Source: an uncultured Cellvibrio sp. (GTDB lineage Bacteria > Pseudomonadota > Gammaproteobacteria > Pseudomonadales > Cellvibrionaceae). From it: a stretch of DNA of 50,335 bases. The notes beneath the pieces were generated by a model, which saw only the letters and a program-made list of their open reading frames with translations, was not told the origin of the DNA and searched no databases. The stretch is from assembly GCA_946480695.1 (NCBI GenBank), contig CAMLKG010000033.1:1-50335 (forward strand), given 5' to 3'. Numbering within the stretch: position 1 is the stretch's first letter; the number at the start of each line of letters is the position of its first letter. Position numbers and translations under genes: made by a program. Of the stretch, positions 35,381 through 44,187 are shown in pieces.

Positions 35381-35797
35381 TTATTGCGTCGGCATTTTTT
35401 TAAATTTAGCAAGCTCAGGATCGATGCGATCCCACGCATAACCTCGCCCGCTATAAGTTAATACTTGAGGATTGAATCGGTCCGGATCATCAAGGCTGGC
35501 AGCGTGAACGGTAAAAAATTCCGGCGTATTCGCAAAGGTTAAATACACAGGTGAACCGCAAGTGGGGCAAAAGCCATTGGTTTTTATATTGCCAGTGTCG
35601 CTGGCCCTATTCCAATGCGACGCTTCGCCGTTTAGGTTCACGGCTGCCCGCGATGGAAAGGTTAAATAGGAACCGTGACCTGTACCGCTCATGCGTTGGC
35701 AGTCGCGGCATTGGCAATGGTTCGCGAATATCGGCTCACCATTGATTTCATATCGTATCGCGCCACATGCGCATCCACCCGTATAACGTTTACACAC
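35381..35797 (-). CDS. GFA / CENP-V-like zinc-binding protein
   Basis: A 138-residue protein with the GFA-family layout: GGCACGAIRYE (first zinc cysteines), HCQCRDCQRMSGTGHGSYLTFP (second set) and GFCPTCGSPVYL (third set). Family members bind two zincs; some react with the glutathione adduct of formaldehyde, but most, this one included, have no proven activity. The start is GTG with GGAGAA upstream. It lies 37 bases downstream of the SRPBCC gene on the same strand and may be co-transcribed with it. Confidence 0.9.
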   Translation of the reverse strand: MCKRYTGGCACGAIRYEINGEPIFANHCQCRDCQRMSGTGHGSYLTFPSRAAVNLNGEASHWNRASDTGNIKTNGFCPTCGSPVYLTFANTPEFFTVHAASLDDPDRFNPQVLTYSGRGYAWDRIDPELAKFKKMPTQ

Positions 35798-35834
35798 GAT
35801 TTTTTCTCCATTGAAGTTACGCGCTTCAAATGAC

Positions 35835-36275
35835 TCAAAATTGAAGCACGCGACCTGTTTCTAAAAATGTCTTAAGGTTCGAAAGGACTTTTGGCCAACC
35901 ACCTGATATCGCCTTGAGCATTTCAGGATCGAGTTCCTCATGGGTGATCGTCAGGCGCACCAATCCATCACTGTGCGGCGCTATATCAAATGTCAGGCGC
36001 GCGTGCTTCGTATCGTCCTCGAAATCCTTTGGCCTTGCCCATGTGACAACCAGACGATTTGGCGGATCGGTTTCGACAACCCTCCCGATAACATCGAGCG
36101 TTTGCATCTCGTCGGTGCGCTGGTGCTCCCATCGCGAACCTATTTTCCAATCCGATACATTGATGTGCTCAAACCAATATTTGCGCGTTATCTCCGTATC
36201 AACCAGGGCCTGCCATAACTTTTGTGGAGTAGTCGCAATATAGGTGACGTATACATAGTCAGGTTTACTCATCAT
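35835..36275 (-). CDS. SRPBCC (AHSA1-like, START-fold) protein
   Basis: A 146-residue single-domain protein of the AHSA1/SRPBCC type: YVTYIATTPQKLWQALVDTEITRKYWF at the start, GSRWEHQR, DPPNRLVVTW in the middle and GLVRLTITHEEL ... GGWPKVLSNLKTFLETG at the end. This helix-grip fold binds hydrophobic ligands; the family is often encoded with an ArsR regulator, as here. The ATG overlaps the stop of that regulator gene (ATGA), and the ribosome binding site GGAGAG lies inside its last codons, so translation is coupled. The ligand is unknown. Confidence 0.9.
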   Translation of the reverse strand: MMSKPDYVYVTYIATTPQKLWQALVDTEITRKYWFEHINVSDWKIGSRWEHQRTDEMQTLDVIGRVVETDPPNRLVVTWARPKDFEDDTKHARLTFDIAPHSDGLVRLTITHEELDPEMLKAISGGWPKVLSNLKTFLETGRVLQF

Positions 36276-36592
36276 TTCTCTCCTTCAAGTTGTGCCTTAA
36301 GGTCATGTAAAAGGCTTAGGCGCTGTTGTTCGAATTTCCTGATCCATCGTTCGTATACCTCGTGAATCGGAACAGGGTTAATGAAATGCAATTTCTCGCG
36401 GCCACGCCTCACAGTGCTCACCAAATTTGCCGATTCGAGAATTTCCAGATGTTGTGTGACAGATTGCCTGGCCATATCGAGGTGCTCACAGAGCGCCCCG
36501 AGTGTTTGGCCATTTTCAAAACAAAGCACATCGAGCAGTTTCCTGCGGTTGGGGTCAGCCAAGGCCTTAAACACTTTGTCAGCGTCTTGCAA
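36272..36592 (-). CDS. ArsR-family transcriptional repressor
   Basis: A 106-residue winged-helix protein: KVFKALADPNRRKLLDVLCFENGQTLGALCEHLDMARQSVTQHLEILESANLVSTVRRGREKLHFINP. The recognition helix is near residues 40-52. It lacks the CVC metal site of ArsR/SmtB metal sensors, so it belongs to the non-metal branch that pairs with SRPBCC proteins. The start is TTG with GGAAAA about ten bases upstream; no ATG is available. It is the first gene of an operon with the SRPBCC gene. The inverted repeat at 36628-36647 lies just upstream and is the likely autoregulatory operator. Confidence 0.9.
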   Translation of the reverse strand: MQDADKVFKALADPNRRKLLDVLCFENGQTLGALCEHLDMARQSVTQHLEILESANLVSTVRRGREKLHFINPVPIHEVYERWIRKFEQQRLSLLHDLKAQLEGEK

Positions 36593-36627
36593 TTTCGTTT
36601 TCCAGGTATCAGGTCAATAATGCAATT

Positions 36628-36647
36628 ATGCAGGCAAATACCTGCAT
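36628..36647. promoter_or_regulatory. Candidate ArsR operator
   Basis: Perfect inverted repeat ATGCAGG-N6-CCTGCAT (7-6-7), 36 bases upstream of the ArsR start codon, where a repressor would overlap the promoter. The spacing and symmetry suit a dimeric winged-helix repressor. Binding by this ArsR protein is inferred from position alone. Confidence 0.55.
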
Positions 36648-36851
36648 GTCAAGCAATGAGTAAAATTTATGGGTTTTTGGACCATTGCATGAATGGGATT
36701 TGCAATCCTGGTAATTACTATTAACCATGCATTCCATATTAATATTTTTTTAATAGCGTCAGGTTTACCCGGCGTTGACACCCCAAGCCAATTACCCTAC
36801 CCTCGATTAGGACAATTGACCTACTCAGAAATTTATCAATCCGGTACCTGT

Positions 36852-37415
36852 ATGGCGGAAAACGCTACGAGACAAAATATTATTGTAGAAGCCGATAAAC
36901 TCTTCTATCACTGCGGATATGACCATACTTCATTTGCTGATATTGCTGGTGCCGTCGGGATCTCGCGCGGCAATTTCTACCATCACTTTAAAACGAAAGA
37001 CGACATTTTAGCGGCTGTAATTTCCATGCGTTTTGATCGTACTAAAGAGATGCTGGAACAATGGGAGCAACAGGCAAAAAATCCCTTGGACCGGATTAAA
37101 AGCTTTATCAATATCCTTATAGTGAACCAAACCAGGATCATGCAGCATGGCTGCCCGGTCGGAAGTTTATGCGTAGAACTTGCGAAACTTAATCACGCCT
37201 CACAGGAGCATGCAAATGAAATCTTTCTCCTGTTTAAACACTGGCTTCGCCGCCAATTTATGTTACTTGGTTGCAAATCGAATGCGGATACTTTAGCTAT
37301 GCATTTATTGGCCCGCAGCCAAGGCATTGCTGTAATGGCAAGCACCATTGCGGACACTAAATTTATTAACCATGAAGTTAACCTGCTTTACAAATGGGTT
37401 GAAGGTTGCACCTAG
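36852..37415 (+). CDS. TetR-family transcriptional regulator
   Basis: A 187-residue protein. The N-terminal TetR helix-turn-helix (about 5-52) reads RQNIIVEADKLFYHCGYDHTSFADIAGAVGISRGNFYHHFKTKDDIL, the classic pattern with the recognition helix GNFYHHF. The C-terminal ligand domain contains MQHGCPVGSLCVELAK, as in regulators of the AcrR/YcdC type that often sit beside YciI or reductase genes. The ATG at 36852 was chosen because it starts the domain; the longer open frame to 36693 lacks protein-like composition. It is followed after 34 bases by the YciI-like gene, its probable target or co-transcribed partner. Confidence 0.9.
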   Translation: MAENATRQNIIVEADKLFYHCGYDHTSFADIAGAVGISRGNFYHHFKTKDDILAAVISMRFDRTKEMLEQWEQQAKNPLDRIKSFINILIVNQTRIMQHGCPVGSLCVELAKLNHASQEHANEIFLLFKHWLRRQFMLLGCKSNADTLAMHLLARSQGIAVMASTIADTKFINHEVNLLYKWVEGCT

Positions 37416-37449
37416 AATCGTTCATATACAATTAATGATGGAGAAAGAA

Positions 37450-37737
37450 ATGTTTATAGTGTTGCTCAAGTTTTCTGATAATCGGGAAAGTGCCGGTAAA
37501 TTTATGGACGACCATAAAGCCTGGCTGAAATACGGGTTTGACAAAGGTATTTTTCTCCTTGCAGGAAGCCTTCAGGAAAAATCCGGTGGCGGCATAATCG
37601 CTAACGATGTCTCACGAGTGGATTTGCAAGAATTTATCAACACAGATCCTTTTGTCATTGAGGGAATCGTCAGCGCAGAAATTATTGAGCTAACCCCCTC
37701 CAGGGCAATTCCCGACCTTGAATTTTTATTAGTTTGA
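37450..37737 (+). CDS. YciI-family protein
   Basis: A 95-residue ferredoxin-like protein: MFIVLLKFSDNRESAGKFMDDHKAWLKYGFDKGIFLLAGSLQEKSGGGIIANDVSRVDLQEFINTDPFV. The conserved His after MDD (MDDHKAWL) and the D-P-F segment match the YciI/YCII family. The family is related to small dehydrochlorinase and muconolactone-isomerase-like folds, and most members have no known reaction. GGAGAAAG precedes the ATG at 37450. It is probably co-transcribed with the TetR gene. Confidence 0.88.
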   Translation: MFIVLLKFSDNRESAGKFMDDHKAWLKYGFDKGIFLLAGSLQEKSGGGIIANDVSRVDLQEFINTDPFVIEGIVSAEIIELTPSRAIPDLEFLLV

Positions 37738-38025
37738 GATTGCCGTAGGTTAGGCAGCCATGCCCAACCCGGTTTGGTGTTTTGTGCACCACATAAAGCT
37801 CACCGGGGTCCATAGGAGTATTATTTTCCTCACGGCATGGCTTTGTTGCGGGACCTGAAATACATCCCAATAAATTTTTCCCCGTCAGGATTCTTTACGC
37901 ATTTATGCGCCGCCAGATAAATCCCTTGTCAAAACAATCTATTACGGGATGGTGTAATTCTTGCTCGTCTCATACCCCTGTTAATTAAAACCATTTCTGT
38001 TAATGACATTTCAGGAGCGTTTTAG

Positions 38026-38784
38026 ATGATCAAACATTTTTTAAAACAATTAGCGGCGTTAACTTTACTGTCGTATCCATTTTCCAGCTGGGCTTTGCCA
38101 TTGACGTTTGAATTTACCGGCACAATCAGCGATACCGTATTGATTTCAAAAATCGACCAGACTTTATTTACGACACACCCTGACTGGAACGGACAGCAAG
38201 TAACCGGAACCTTGACGATGGATTTGCCGGAGCTGGCAGCGAGCCCCTATAACGGCCCTGGTTATTCCCAATATAGTAAGAACGTTGATTATCCCTACGC
38301 TAACTGGATGTCATTCCTGGTAAAGAATCCCGATGGGACTTTCCTGGATATTTCCGATTCAGAACCGGTAACACCGGCGCCATTAGCGGAAGGGGACGAT
38401 GCCTATACAAACCTGGCCCATCAATCCTATTTGTATGGTGACAGCAGTTTCTATGCGCAACGTTCGTATAACAACCACCTGACCTATCCGCGCAAACACG
38501 CATCCTTGTCACTCCGCGCAACAGATGACAATGCGCTTTGGCTGACCAGCAGCGCTAACTATGACGAGGTTATGATCAAGCCTGAATTTGCCAACCATGA
38601 TAACTATGGCTATGTCTATCACTACACTGACTCGGGTATAGGCCATGAATATTATTTCAGGATAGATTCCCTTAAAAGAATGGAAGTAAATGTTCCGGAG
38701 CCGTCAACATTGCTGCTCCTGATCGCGGGGTTAATAGTGATCGGATTAAAAAAATCTACACTTCGTCCAAGAGAGGACGTTTGA
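38026..38784 (+). CDS. PEP-CTERM sorting-domain protein
   Basis: A 252-residue exported protein: signal peptide about 1-23 (ending SSWAL), a beta-rich body starting LPLTFEFTGTISDTVL, and a C-terminal sorting signal VPEPSTLLLLIAGLIVIGLKK (PEP motif, hydrophobic helix, basic end). Exosortase (EpsH/XrtA) would cleave this signal during export in exopolysaccharide-producing bacteria; no exosortase gene is in the window. The body begins like DUF-type PEP-CTERM proteins but no specific function is visible. CAGGAG precedes the ATG. Confidence 0.88.
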   Translation: MIKHFLKQLAALTLLSYPFSSWALPLTFEFTGTISDTVLISKIDQTLFTTHPDWNGQQVTGTLTMDLPELAASPYNGPGYSQYSKNVDYPYANWMSFLVKNPDGTFLDISDSEPVTPAPLAEGDDAYTNLAHQSYLYGDSSFYAQRSYNNHLTYPRKHASLSLRATDDNALWLTSSANYDEVMIKPEFANHDNYGYVYHYTDSGIGHEYYFRIDSLKRMEVNVPEPSTLLLLIAGLIVIGLKKSTLRPREDV

Positions 38785-38848
38785 ATTTTCAACGATTTTT
38801 CTGCCATTGGGCAGAATGGATCGCAATCTTTATAAACAAGTATAAAAA

Positions 38849-38870
38849 CAAGGCGGCTATAGCCGCCTTG
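38849..38870 (-). terminator. Rho-independent terminator of rsmI
   Basis: Stem CAAGGCGGC / GCCGCCTTG with a TATA loop. On the minus strand it is followed by TTTTTA, so it ends transcription coming from rsmI; on the plus strand it may also serve the PEP-CTERM gene. Confidence 0.8.
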
Positions 38871-38965
38871 ATTCGGACAATACTTTTTCCCCAAGCTTTT
38901 AACGTTGCCAAATGCAAATTAATTTTAATCAATGCTTTACCGATACAAAGCCAACAAAAAATGAC

Positions 38966-39823
38966 TCAGGATTCACCAGCTTGCAACGCCCAATCGTAAA
39001 GGAAATTCTTCTTTAACCCTGTCAGTTTCGCACCGATACTCGCTGCCTGTTTCACCGATAATTCTTCCAACAATATTTTCATGATGTGTATTTGCTCGGG
39101 CGTCATGGCCCCATTGTCGGCCTTGGGGGCGCTATGGACAAGCAGCACGATTTCGCCGCGCTGTTGATTGCTGTCAGCGTCCACCCATTGGACCAATTCG
39201 CCGACTTTATCGCCCCGGATGGTTTCAAAGGTTTTGGTCAATTCGCGAGCCATAACCACTTCGCGTTCAGGGCCGAAAATATCGCGCATGTCTTGCAGTG
39301 TTTCGAGAACGCGATGTGGCGCTTCGTAGAAAACCAGGGTGCGTGGATCCGCCGCCAGCGATTGCAGCTGGGCGCAGCGGGCAGCTTGTTTTGCCGGCAG
39401 GAAACCTTCGAAGGCGAAGCGGTCCGAGGGTAAACCCGCCGCGCTAAGTGCGGCGATCATGGCGCAGGCGCCCGGTATGGGTATCACCTGGATACCCGCA
39501 TGGCGCGCACTGCGAACCAACCGGTACCCGGGGTCAGATACCAGCGGCGTACCCGCGTCTGAAATAAGTGCGATGGAATCACCAGCACATAATTTAGCGA
39601 TAAGTTGGTCTACCCGCGTTTCATCGCTATGGTCATGGTAGGCAATGCAGGGGGTTTTTATATTGAAATGGGCCAGCAAGCGGGAACTGTGTCGCGTATC
39701 TTCCGCGGCGATCAAGGCTACTGTTTGTAGAGTTTCCACCGCTCGCGGTACCATATCGCCCAAATTGCCGATGGGTGTGGCCACGACATATAAAATGCCC
39801 TGGTTTGAGGCTATTGTTGACAT
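38966..39823 (-). CDS. rsmI: 16S rRNA (cytidine-1402-2'-O)-methyltransferase RsmI
   Basis: A 285-residue tetrapyrrole-methylase-fold enzyme. Hallmarks: LYVVATPIGNLGDMVPRAVETL at the start, AAEDTRHSSRLLAHF, ALISDAGTPLVSDPGYRLV, PIPGACAMIAALSAAGLPSDRFAFEGFLPAK and the late VFYEAPHRVLETL. It methylates the ribose of C1402 in the ribosomal P site using SAM. The length is typical. The ATG has GGAAAG upstream. It diverges from lpoA, the standard gammaproteobacterial arrangement. Confidence 0.96.
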   Translation of the reverse strand: MSTIASNQGILYVVATPIGNLGDMVPRAVETLQTVALIAAEDTRHSSRLLAHFNIKTPCIAYHDHSDETRVDQLIAKLCAGDSIALISDAGTPLVSDPGYRLVRSARHAGIQVIPIPGACAMIAALSAAGLPSDRFAFEGFLPAKQAARCAQLQSLAADPRTLVFYEAPHRVLETLQDMRDIFGPEREVVMARELTKTFETIRGDKVGELVQWVDADSNQQRGEIVLLVHSAPKADNGAMTPEQIHIMKILLEELSVKQAASIGAKLTGLKKNFLYDWALQAGES

Positions 39824-39897
39824 ACCGCTTTCCGGAAAAGGGAGCTGGCCGAAAGGCTTGGCTCTGTTGATTTATGATGGTTTTCACCGAGGTTTTC

Positions 39898-41784
39898 ATG
39901 CCGATACGGCCTTTTGTGCGCAAATTCCTGAAATATACCGCTGCCGGTTTGCTGTCATCCGCCCTGGTATTTACCTTGAGCGGTTGTGGAAGTAACCCTA
40001 CCCAACCTACAAAAAAGGCGACTGCCACCAAAACCCAGCCCAAAGGCCCCAGTGCCAGCCAATTACTGGAACTGGCGAGCCAAAGCCAGTCACCCGAACG
40101 GGAAAGCCTGGTTCTGCAAGCGGCGCAGGTGTATGTGGATAACAATAAATTCACCCAAGCGCGCGATTTGGTTTCCGAGATGAACCCGGACGAATTACCG
40201 GATCAGGCTTATGTTAAGTACACTGATGTACTGAGTACCCTTGCGTTGCACGAAGGCTCCAATTTTCTAGCGCACGGCATTCTAACCAAGCCGCGCCTGG
40301 AACAACAATGGCAAGCCATGGAACCCACCACAGAAATAGCGTTACGCGAAAAGCGCGCACAGGTTTTTGCACTGCTCGGCGAAGCGCAACAGAGTGTGAA
40401 TGAGCGAATCCAACTGGCGGCACTGATAAATAACAAAGAACAACGACAAGCAAACCAGGATGCCATCTGGCAAAACCTGATGGGTATTCCCTACGCTGAA
40501 TTACAACAACTTGCAAAAACCGAATACGGTGAAGCTGCGCGCGGTTGGTATAACCTTGCGGCCATCAGCAAAAACAATCAAATCGATTTAGAGCAACAGC
40601 GTGAGGAATTACAACGCTGGCTGCGTGAATGGCGCCAGCATCCGGCGCACGATAACTTACCCAATGATTTGCGCTTGTTGCAAAGCCTGATTGATCAGCA
40701 ACCCCGGCAAATCGCGCTGTTATTACCTATGCAAGGCAAACTGGCCGAAGCCAGCGAAGCGGTAAGTGACGGGTTTTTCGCTGCTTATTACCAAGCGTTA
40801 AGCAACGGTCGCCAGACACCGGAAGTGCGCAAATATGACAGTAGTGCCGACGTCATTGCGGCCTATCAACAAGCGGTTGCCGATGGTGCGGACTTGGTGA
40901 TTGGCCCTATTGATAAAGAAAAAGTAACCGAGCTCAGTTTAATGCCATCGCTGGAAGTACCGGTGCTGGCGCTGAATTATCCCGATGCACCGCCTGCGGA
41001 ACCTTTGCGGGGATTCTATCAATTTGGCCTGGCGGTGGAAGATGAAGCCCGCCAGGTTGCGCGCCAGGCTTATTTGGAAGGACATCGCCAGGCGATGATA
41101 ATTATTCCCCGGCAAGAATGGAGCGAACGCAGCGCACGCGCCTTCACCGATGAATGGGAAAAACTCGGCGGCGTAGTGGTTAACCGTAGCCAATTCACGC
41201 GCGGCGGCAACTATCCCCAATTAGTAAAAGACGCAATGCTGATTGAGCAAAGCCAGGTTCGCGCGCGCGAATTGCAAGAATTACTCGGTGTAAAACTCGA
41301 AGCGTCCCCGCGTAGCCGCAGCGATGTGGACATGATTTTTTTAATTGCGGACCCGGCGCAAGCACGCCAGATAAAACCCTCTTTCGCATTTCATTATGCC
41401 GGGAAAATTCCGGTGTACTCCACCAGCCAGGTTTATTCCGGTGAACCTAATCCCAAAGCGGACCGCGATTTAAACGGCATTCGCTTTAACACCATGCCCT
41501 GGTTGTTTGACACTAGCAGCCCGGAGAAAAAAGCCGTGTCCCAATACACCAAATCCGCCGCTGTGTATGGCCGTTTGCATGCGTTGGGTGCGGATGCTTT
41601 CCGCCTTTACGCGCGTTTGCCGCAACTGGAACAGGTCCCGCAAATGAGGATCTTCGGTGTGACCGGTGCCTTGCATATGCTGGGCGATGGGCGCATCGAA
41701 CGCGAACAAATATGGGTCAGGTTCCGCAACGGTGAGGCGCAACCATTACCCATGGTCATCGACGCAAACGAGCTGCAATATTAA
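39898..41784 (+). CDS. lpoA: Penicillin-binding protein activator LpoA (LppC family)
   Basis: A 628-residue outer-membrane lipoprotein with lipobox LSGC (Cys30). The N-terminal half (about 55-260) is helical and TPR-like (ASQLLELASQSQSPERESLVLQAAQVYVDNNKFTQARDL). The C-terminal half (about 275-620) has a periplasmic-binding-protein fold with IALLLPMQGKLAEASEAVSDGFFAAYYQ, DGADLVIGPIDKEKV and VPVLALNYPD. LpoA crosses the periplasm to stimulate the peptidoglycan synthase PBP1a. I chose the ATG at 39898 because CGAGG lies six bases upstream; an ATG at 39874 adds eight residues. First gene of lpoA-yraN-diaA-dolP. Confidence 0.93.
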   Translation: MPIRPFVRKFLKYTAAGLLSSALVFTLSGCGSNPTQPTKKATATKTQPKGPSASQLLELASQSQSPERESLVLQAAQVYVDNNKFTQARDLVSEMNPDELPDQAYVKYTDVLSTLALHEGSNFLAHGILTKPRLEQQWQAMEPTTEIALREKRAQVFALLGEAQQSVNERIQLAALINNKEQRQANQDAIWQNLMGIPYAELQQLAKTEYGEAARGWYNLAAISKNNQIDLEQQREELQRWLREWRQHPAHDNLPNDLRLLQSLIDQQPRQIALLLPMQGKLAEASEAVSDGFFAAYYQALSNGRQTPEVRKYDSSADVIAAYQQAVADGADLVIGPIDKEKVTELSLMPSLEVPVLALNYPDAPPAEPLRGFYQFGLAVEDEARQVARQAYLEGHRQAMIIIPRQEWSERSARAFTDEWEKLGGVVVNRSQFTRGGNYPQLVKDAMLIEQSQVRARELQELLGVKLEASPRSRSDVDMIFLIADPAQARQIKPSFAFHYAGKIPVYSTSQVYSGEPNPKADRDLNGIRFNTMPWLFDTSSPEKKAVSQYTKSAAVYGRLHALGADAFRLYARLPQLEQVPQMRIFGVTGALHMLGDGRIEREQIWVRFRNGEAQPLPMVIDANELQY

Positions 41785-41810
41785 CGAGTAACGGAGTAAA
41801 CGGAACTGCC

Positions 41811-42221
41811 ATGAAACCCGGCAACAAGGATGCTGCAATACCCGATTTGGTTACCAGTGCAGTGATCGGCGCAACAGCCGAACTCTACGCGGAACAATTC
41901 CTGCAACAACAAGGTCTGGTGACCCGCACCCGCAATTACCGTTGCAAATTGGGTGAGATTGATCTGATCATGCTGGAAAAAAATGCCAAGGGAAATATCC
42001 TGGTCTTTGTTGAGGTGCGCTTGCGCACCAACAAGCGCTTTGCACCCGCATTGGAAACGGTCGACTATCGCAAGCAGCAAAAGATTATCAAAGCTGCCAT
42101 GCGCTTTTTGCAAGAGCAAAAGCTCTACGACAAAATTGCCTGCCGATTTGATGTGATAGCATTGGACCAAACCGGCACGGCACCGCCCGTGCAGTGGATA
42201 AGAAACGCTTTTGGCACTTGA
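41811..42221 (+). CDS. yraN: YraN family protein (UPF0102)
   Basis: A 136-residue protein with the nuclease-like fold of the UPF0102 family: GATAELYAEQFLQQQGLVTRTRNYRCKLGEIDLIMLEKN..ILVFVEVRLR and the CRFDVIALDQ strand. The GEIDLI and VFVEV motifs resemble the D-ExK core of Holliday-junction-type nucleases; no reaction is proven for the family. It lies between lpoA and diaA as in E. coli. Confidence 0.93.
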   Translation: MKPGNKDAAIPDLVTSAVIGATAELYAEQFLQQQGLVTRTRNYRCKLGEIDLIMLEKNAKGNILVFVEVRLRTNKRFAPALETVDYRKQQKIIKAAMRFLQEQKLYDKIACRFDVIALDQTGTAPPVQWIRNAFGT

Positions 42222-42266
42222 TGCCCACCACACACCTTATTTAACACTTTGACTATAGTGAACCCC

Positions 42267-42851
42267 ATGGAACAACGCGTTATCACCCTGTTTCACGAAA
42301 GTATTGAAGCGAAAATGCACTCGGGAGAACAACTCGCCCCACTGATCGTGCGTGCGTGCGAGTTTATTGTCCATGCGCTTTTGAACGAAAAAAAAGTGTT
42401 GACCTGCGGCAACGGCATTTCCGCGGCACAAGCACAAATTTTCACTGCCAGCCTGGTTAATCGCTTCGAACAGGAGCGCCCCAGCCTGCCCGCATTCAAC
42501 TTGGGTTCCGACTTCACTACCCAGACAGCCATTGGCAGCGATTCCAGCTTTAATGATATTTTCGCAAAACAAATTCGCGCACTCGGCCAGCCGGGTGATA
42601 TTTTGGTATTACTTACCAGTAGCGGCAAAGCCAGTAATTTATTACAAGCCATCAGTGCCGCGCACGATAAACAAATGCAAATAATCGCGTTTACTGCCGG
42701 TGACGGGGGGGATGTTGCAGCGTTATTGGACCATGGGGATATTGAACTTCGCGTGCCATCTTTTACCAAACCCCGCATCCACGAAGTGCATTTACTCAGT
42801 GTGTTTTGCCTGTGTGATTTAATTGACCAGCAATTGTTTGGAGGCTTTTAA
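42267..42851 (+). CDS. diaA: DiaA-like SIS-domain protein (DnaA initiator-associating protein)
   Basis: A 194-residue SIS-domain protein that aligns with DiaA and GmhA: MEQRVITLFHESIEAKMHSGEQLAP, LTCGNGISAAQAQIFTASLVNRFEQERPSLPAF, FAKQIRALGQPGDILVLLTSSGKASNLLQAI and VHLLSVFCLCDLIDQQLFG. In E. coli DiaA tetramers bind DnaA and time replication initiation; gene order argues for DiaA over GmhA. The ATG at 42267 was chosen by alignment to the family start; the TTG at 42249 is less likely, and neither has a strong ribosome binding site. Its stop overlaps the start of the next gene (TAATG). Confidence 0.9.
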   Translation: MEQRVITLFHESIEAKMHSGEQLAPLIVRACEFIVHALLNEKKVLTCGNGISAAQAQIFTASLVNRFEQERPSLPAFNLGSDFTTQTAIGSDSSFNDIFAKQIRALGQPGDILVLLTSSGKASNLLQAISAAHDKQMQIIAFTAGDGGDVAALLDHGDIELRVPSFTKPRIHEVHLLSVFCLCDLIDQQLFGGF

Positions 42852-43444
42852 TGCTGAACCTTCGCAAACATTTCCGTTTTTTGCTAACCCTCGCCTTAAT
42901 GGGTTTGATGGTTAGCCAGTTAAGCGGCTGTGCGCGGGTCATTCATGCAACCACGAGCGAACCCGTGCAGATCAATAATAACAAGCGTTCACTGGGTACC
43001 AAATTAAATGATGATCGGCTGGAAACCTACGCGCGCGTTAACATCTTGAAAGCTGACCCCGCCTTTGAAAATGCACGCATCAATATCGATAGTTTTAATG
43101 GTTTGGTATTGCTCACCGGGCAAGTTCCCACCGAGCAATTACGCCAACTGGCGGGTAATACGGTGGGAACCATCAATTCTGTTCGCCAGGTGCACAATGA
43201 ATTACAAGTGGGCCCCGTAGCGCGCTTTGGGTCGCAAAGCCTGGATACCTGGATTACCACCAAAATAAAATCACGCCTGGTTGCCAGCAGAATCCAAAGC
43301 CGCCGGGTTCACATTATTACCGAAGCCCAAACCGTTTTCTTAATGGGGCTGGTATCTCGCTATGAAGCTGACCGGATCGTTGAAGTGGCGCGCACCAGTG
43401 ACGGTGTGCAACAGGTAGTTAAGGTTTTTGAATACGTGGATTAA
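42851..43444 (+). CDS. dolP: BON-domain outer-membrane lipoprotein DolP (YraP)
   Basis: A 197-residue lipoprotein with lipobox LSGC (Cys27) and two BON domains (about 48-115 and 125-195): INIDSFNGLVLLTGQVPTEQLRQLAGNTVGTINSVRQVHNEL and VHIITEAQTVFLMGLVSRYEADRIVEVARTSDGVQQVVKVFEYVD. DolP/YraP binds anionic phospholipid, gathers at the division site and supports outer-membrane integrity. Its start overlaps the diaA stop, so it is the last gene of the lpoA operon. Length and domains match the family. Confidence 0.94.
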   Translation: MLNLRKHFRFLLTLALMGLMVSQLSGCARVIHATTSEPVQINNNKRSLGTKLNDDRLETYARVNILKADPAFENARINIDSFNGLVLLTGQVPTEQLRQLAGNTVGTINSVRQVHNELQVGPVARFGSQSLDTWITTKIKSRLVASRIQSRRVHIITEAQTVFLMGLVSRYEADRIVEVARTSDGVQQVVKVFEYVD

Positions 43445-43582
43445 TCGCCGCCGCTTATCGCCCGCTTTTTACGTTTATCACCACGTCAACCTTGCCACTG
43501 GAAATCTCACCTTATCCTGTTAGTATTCTTGCGCAACGGCAGCTTACAACTCGCCATCTTTTGACACGCAAAGGAAAACATC

Positions 43583-44176
43583 ATGATTTCTACCATCGTT
43601 ACGCTTGTAATCATTGCCCTGCTGGTGTTCTACGTAATAGGGATTTACAACAAATTGGTTGCCCTCAGAAACCGTTATCAAAATGCGTTTTCACAAATTG
43701 AAGTACAGTTAAAACGTCGCTATGACCTTATTCCGAATTTGGTGGAAACCGCTAAAGGCTATATCAAACACGAACGCGAAACGTTGGAAGCGGTAATCAG
43801 TGCGCGTAACCAGGCGATGAATGGCTTGCAAGCAGCCGCGGCTAACCCCGGTAGCGCAGCGGCCATGACCCAATTAGCCGGCGCGGAAAATTTATTAACC
43901 AGCGCCATGGGGCGTTTGAATGTAGTGATGGAAGCCTATCCAGACTTGAAAGCTTCGCAAAATATGATGCAAGTGTCTGAAGAATTAACCAGCACAGAAA
44001 ATAAAGTCGCCTTCGCCCGCCAGGCATTTAACGACGCAGTCACTGAGTACAACACTTACAAACAAAGCTTTCCGCCCGTTATTTTGGCCGGTGCATTTGG
44101 TCACAGCGAAGATGCCAGCCTATTGGTATTTGCCGATAGTGCGGAAATCCAGGCCGCGCCAAAAGTACAGTTCTGA
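43583..44176 (+). CDS. lemA: LemA family protein
   Basis: A 197-residue protein with one N-terminal membrane helix (STIVTLVIIALLVFYVIGIYN) and a periplasmic-facing helical bundle with the family core YNKLVALRNRYQNAFSQIEVQLKRRYDLIPNLVETAKGYIKHE, AENLLTSAMGRLNVVMEAYPDLKA and NKVAFARQAFNDAVTEYNTYKQSFP. LemA proteins often accompany M48 proteases or TPM-domain proteins, and their function is not settled. AAAGGAAAA precedes the ATG. The M48 gene follows, separated by a strong palindrome. Confidence 0.94.
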   Translation: MISTIVTLVIIALLVFYVIGIYNKLVALRNRYQNAFSQIEVQLKRRYDLIPNLVETAKGYIKHERETLEAVISARNQAMNGLQAAAANPGSAAAMTQLAGAENLLTSAMGRLNVVMEAYPDLKASQNMMQVSEELTSTENKVAFARQAFNDAVTEYNTYKQSFPPVILAGAFGHSEDASLLVFADSAEIQAAPKVQF

Positions 44177-44187
44177 CTTCACTTGCT

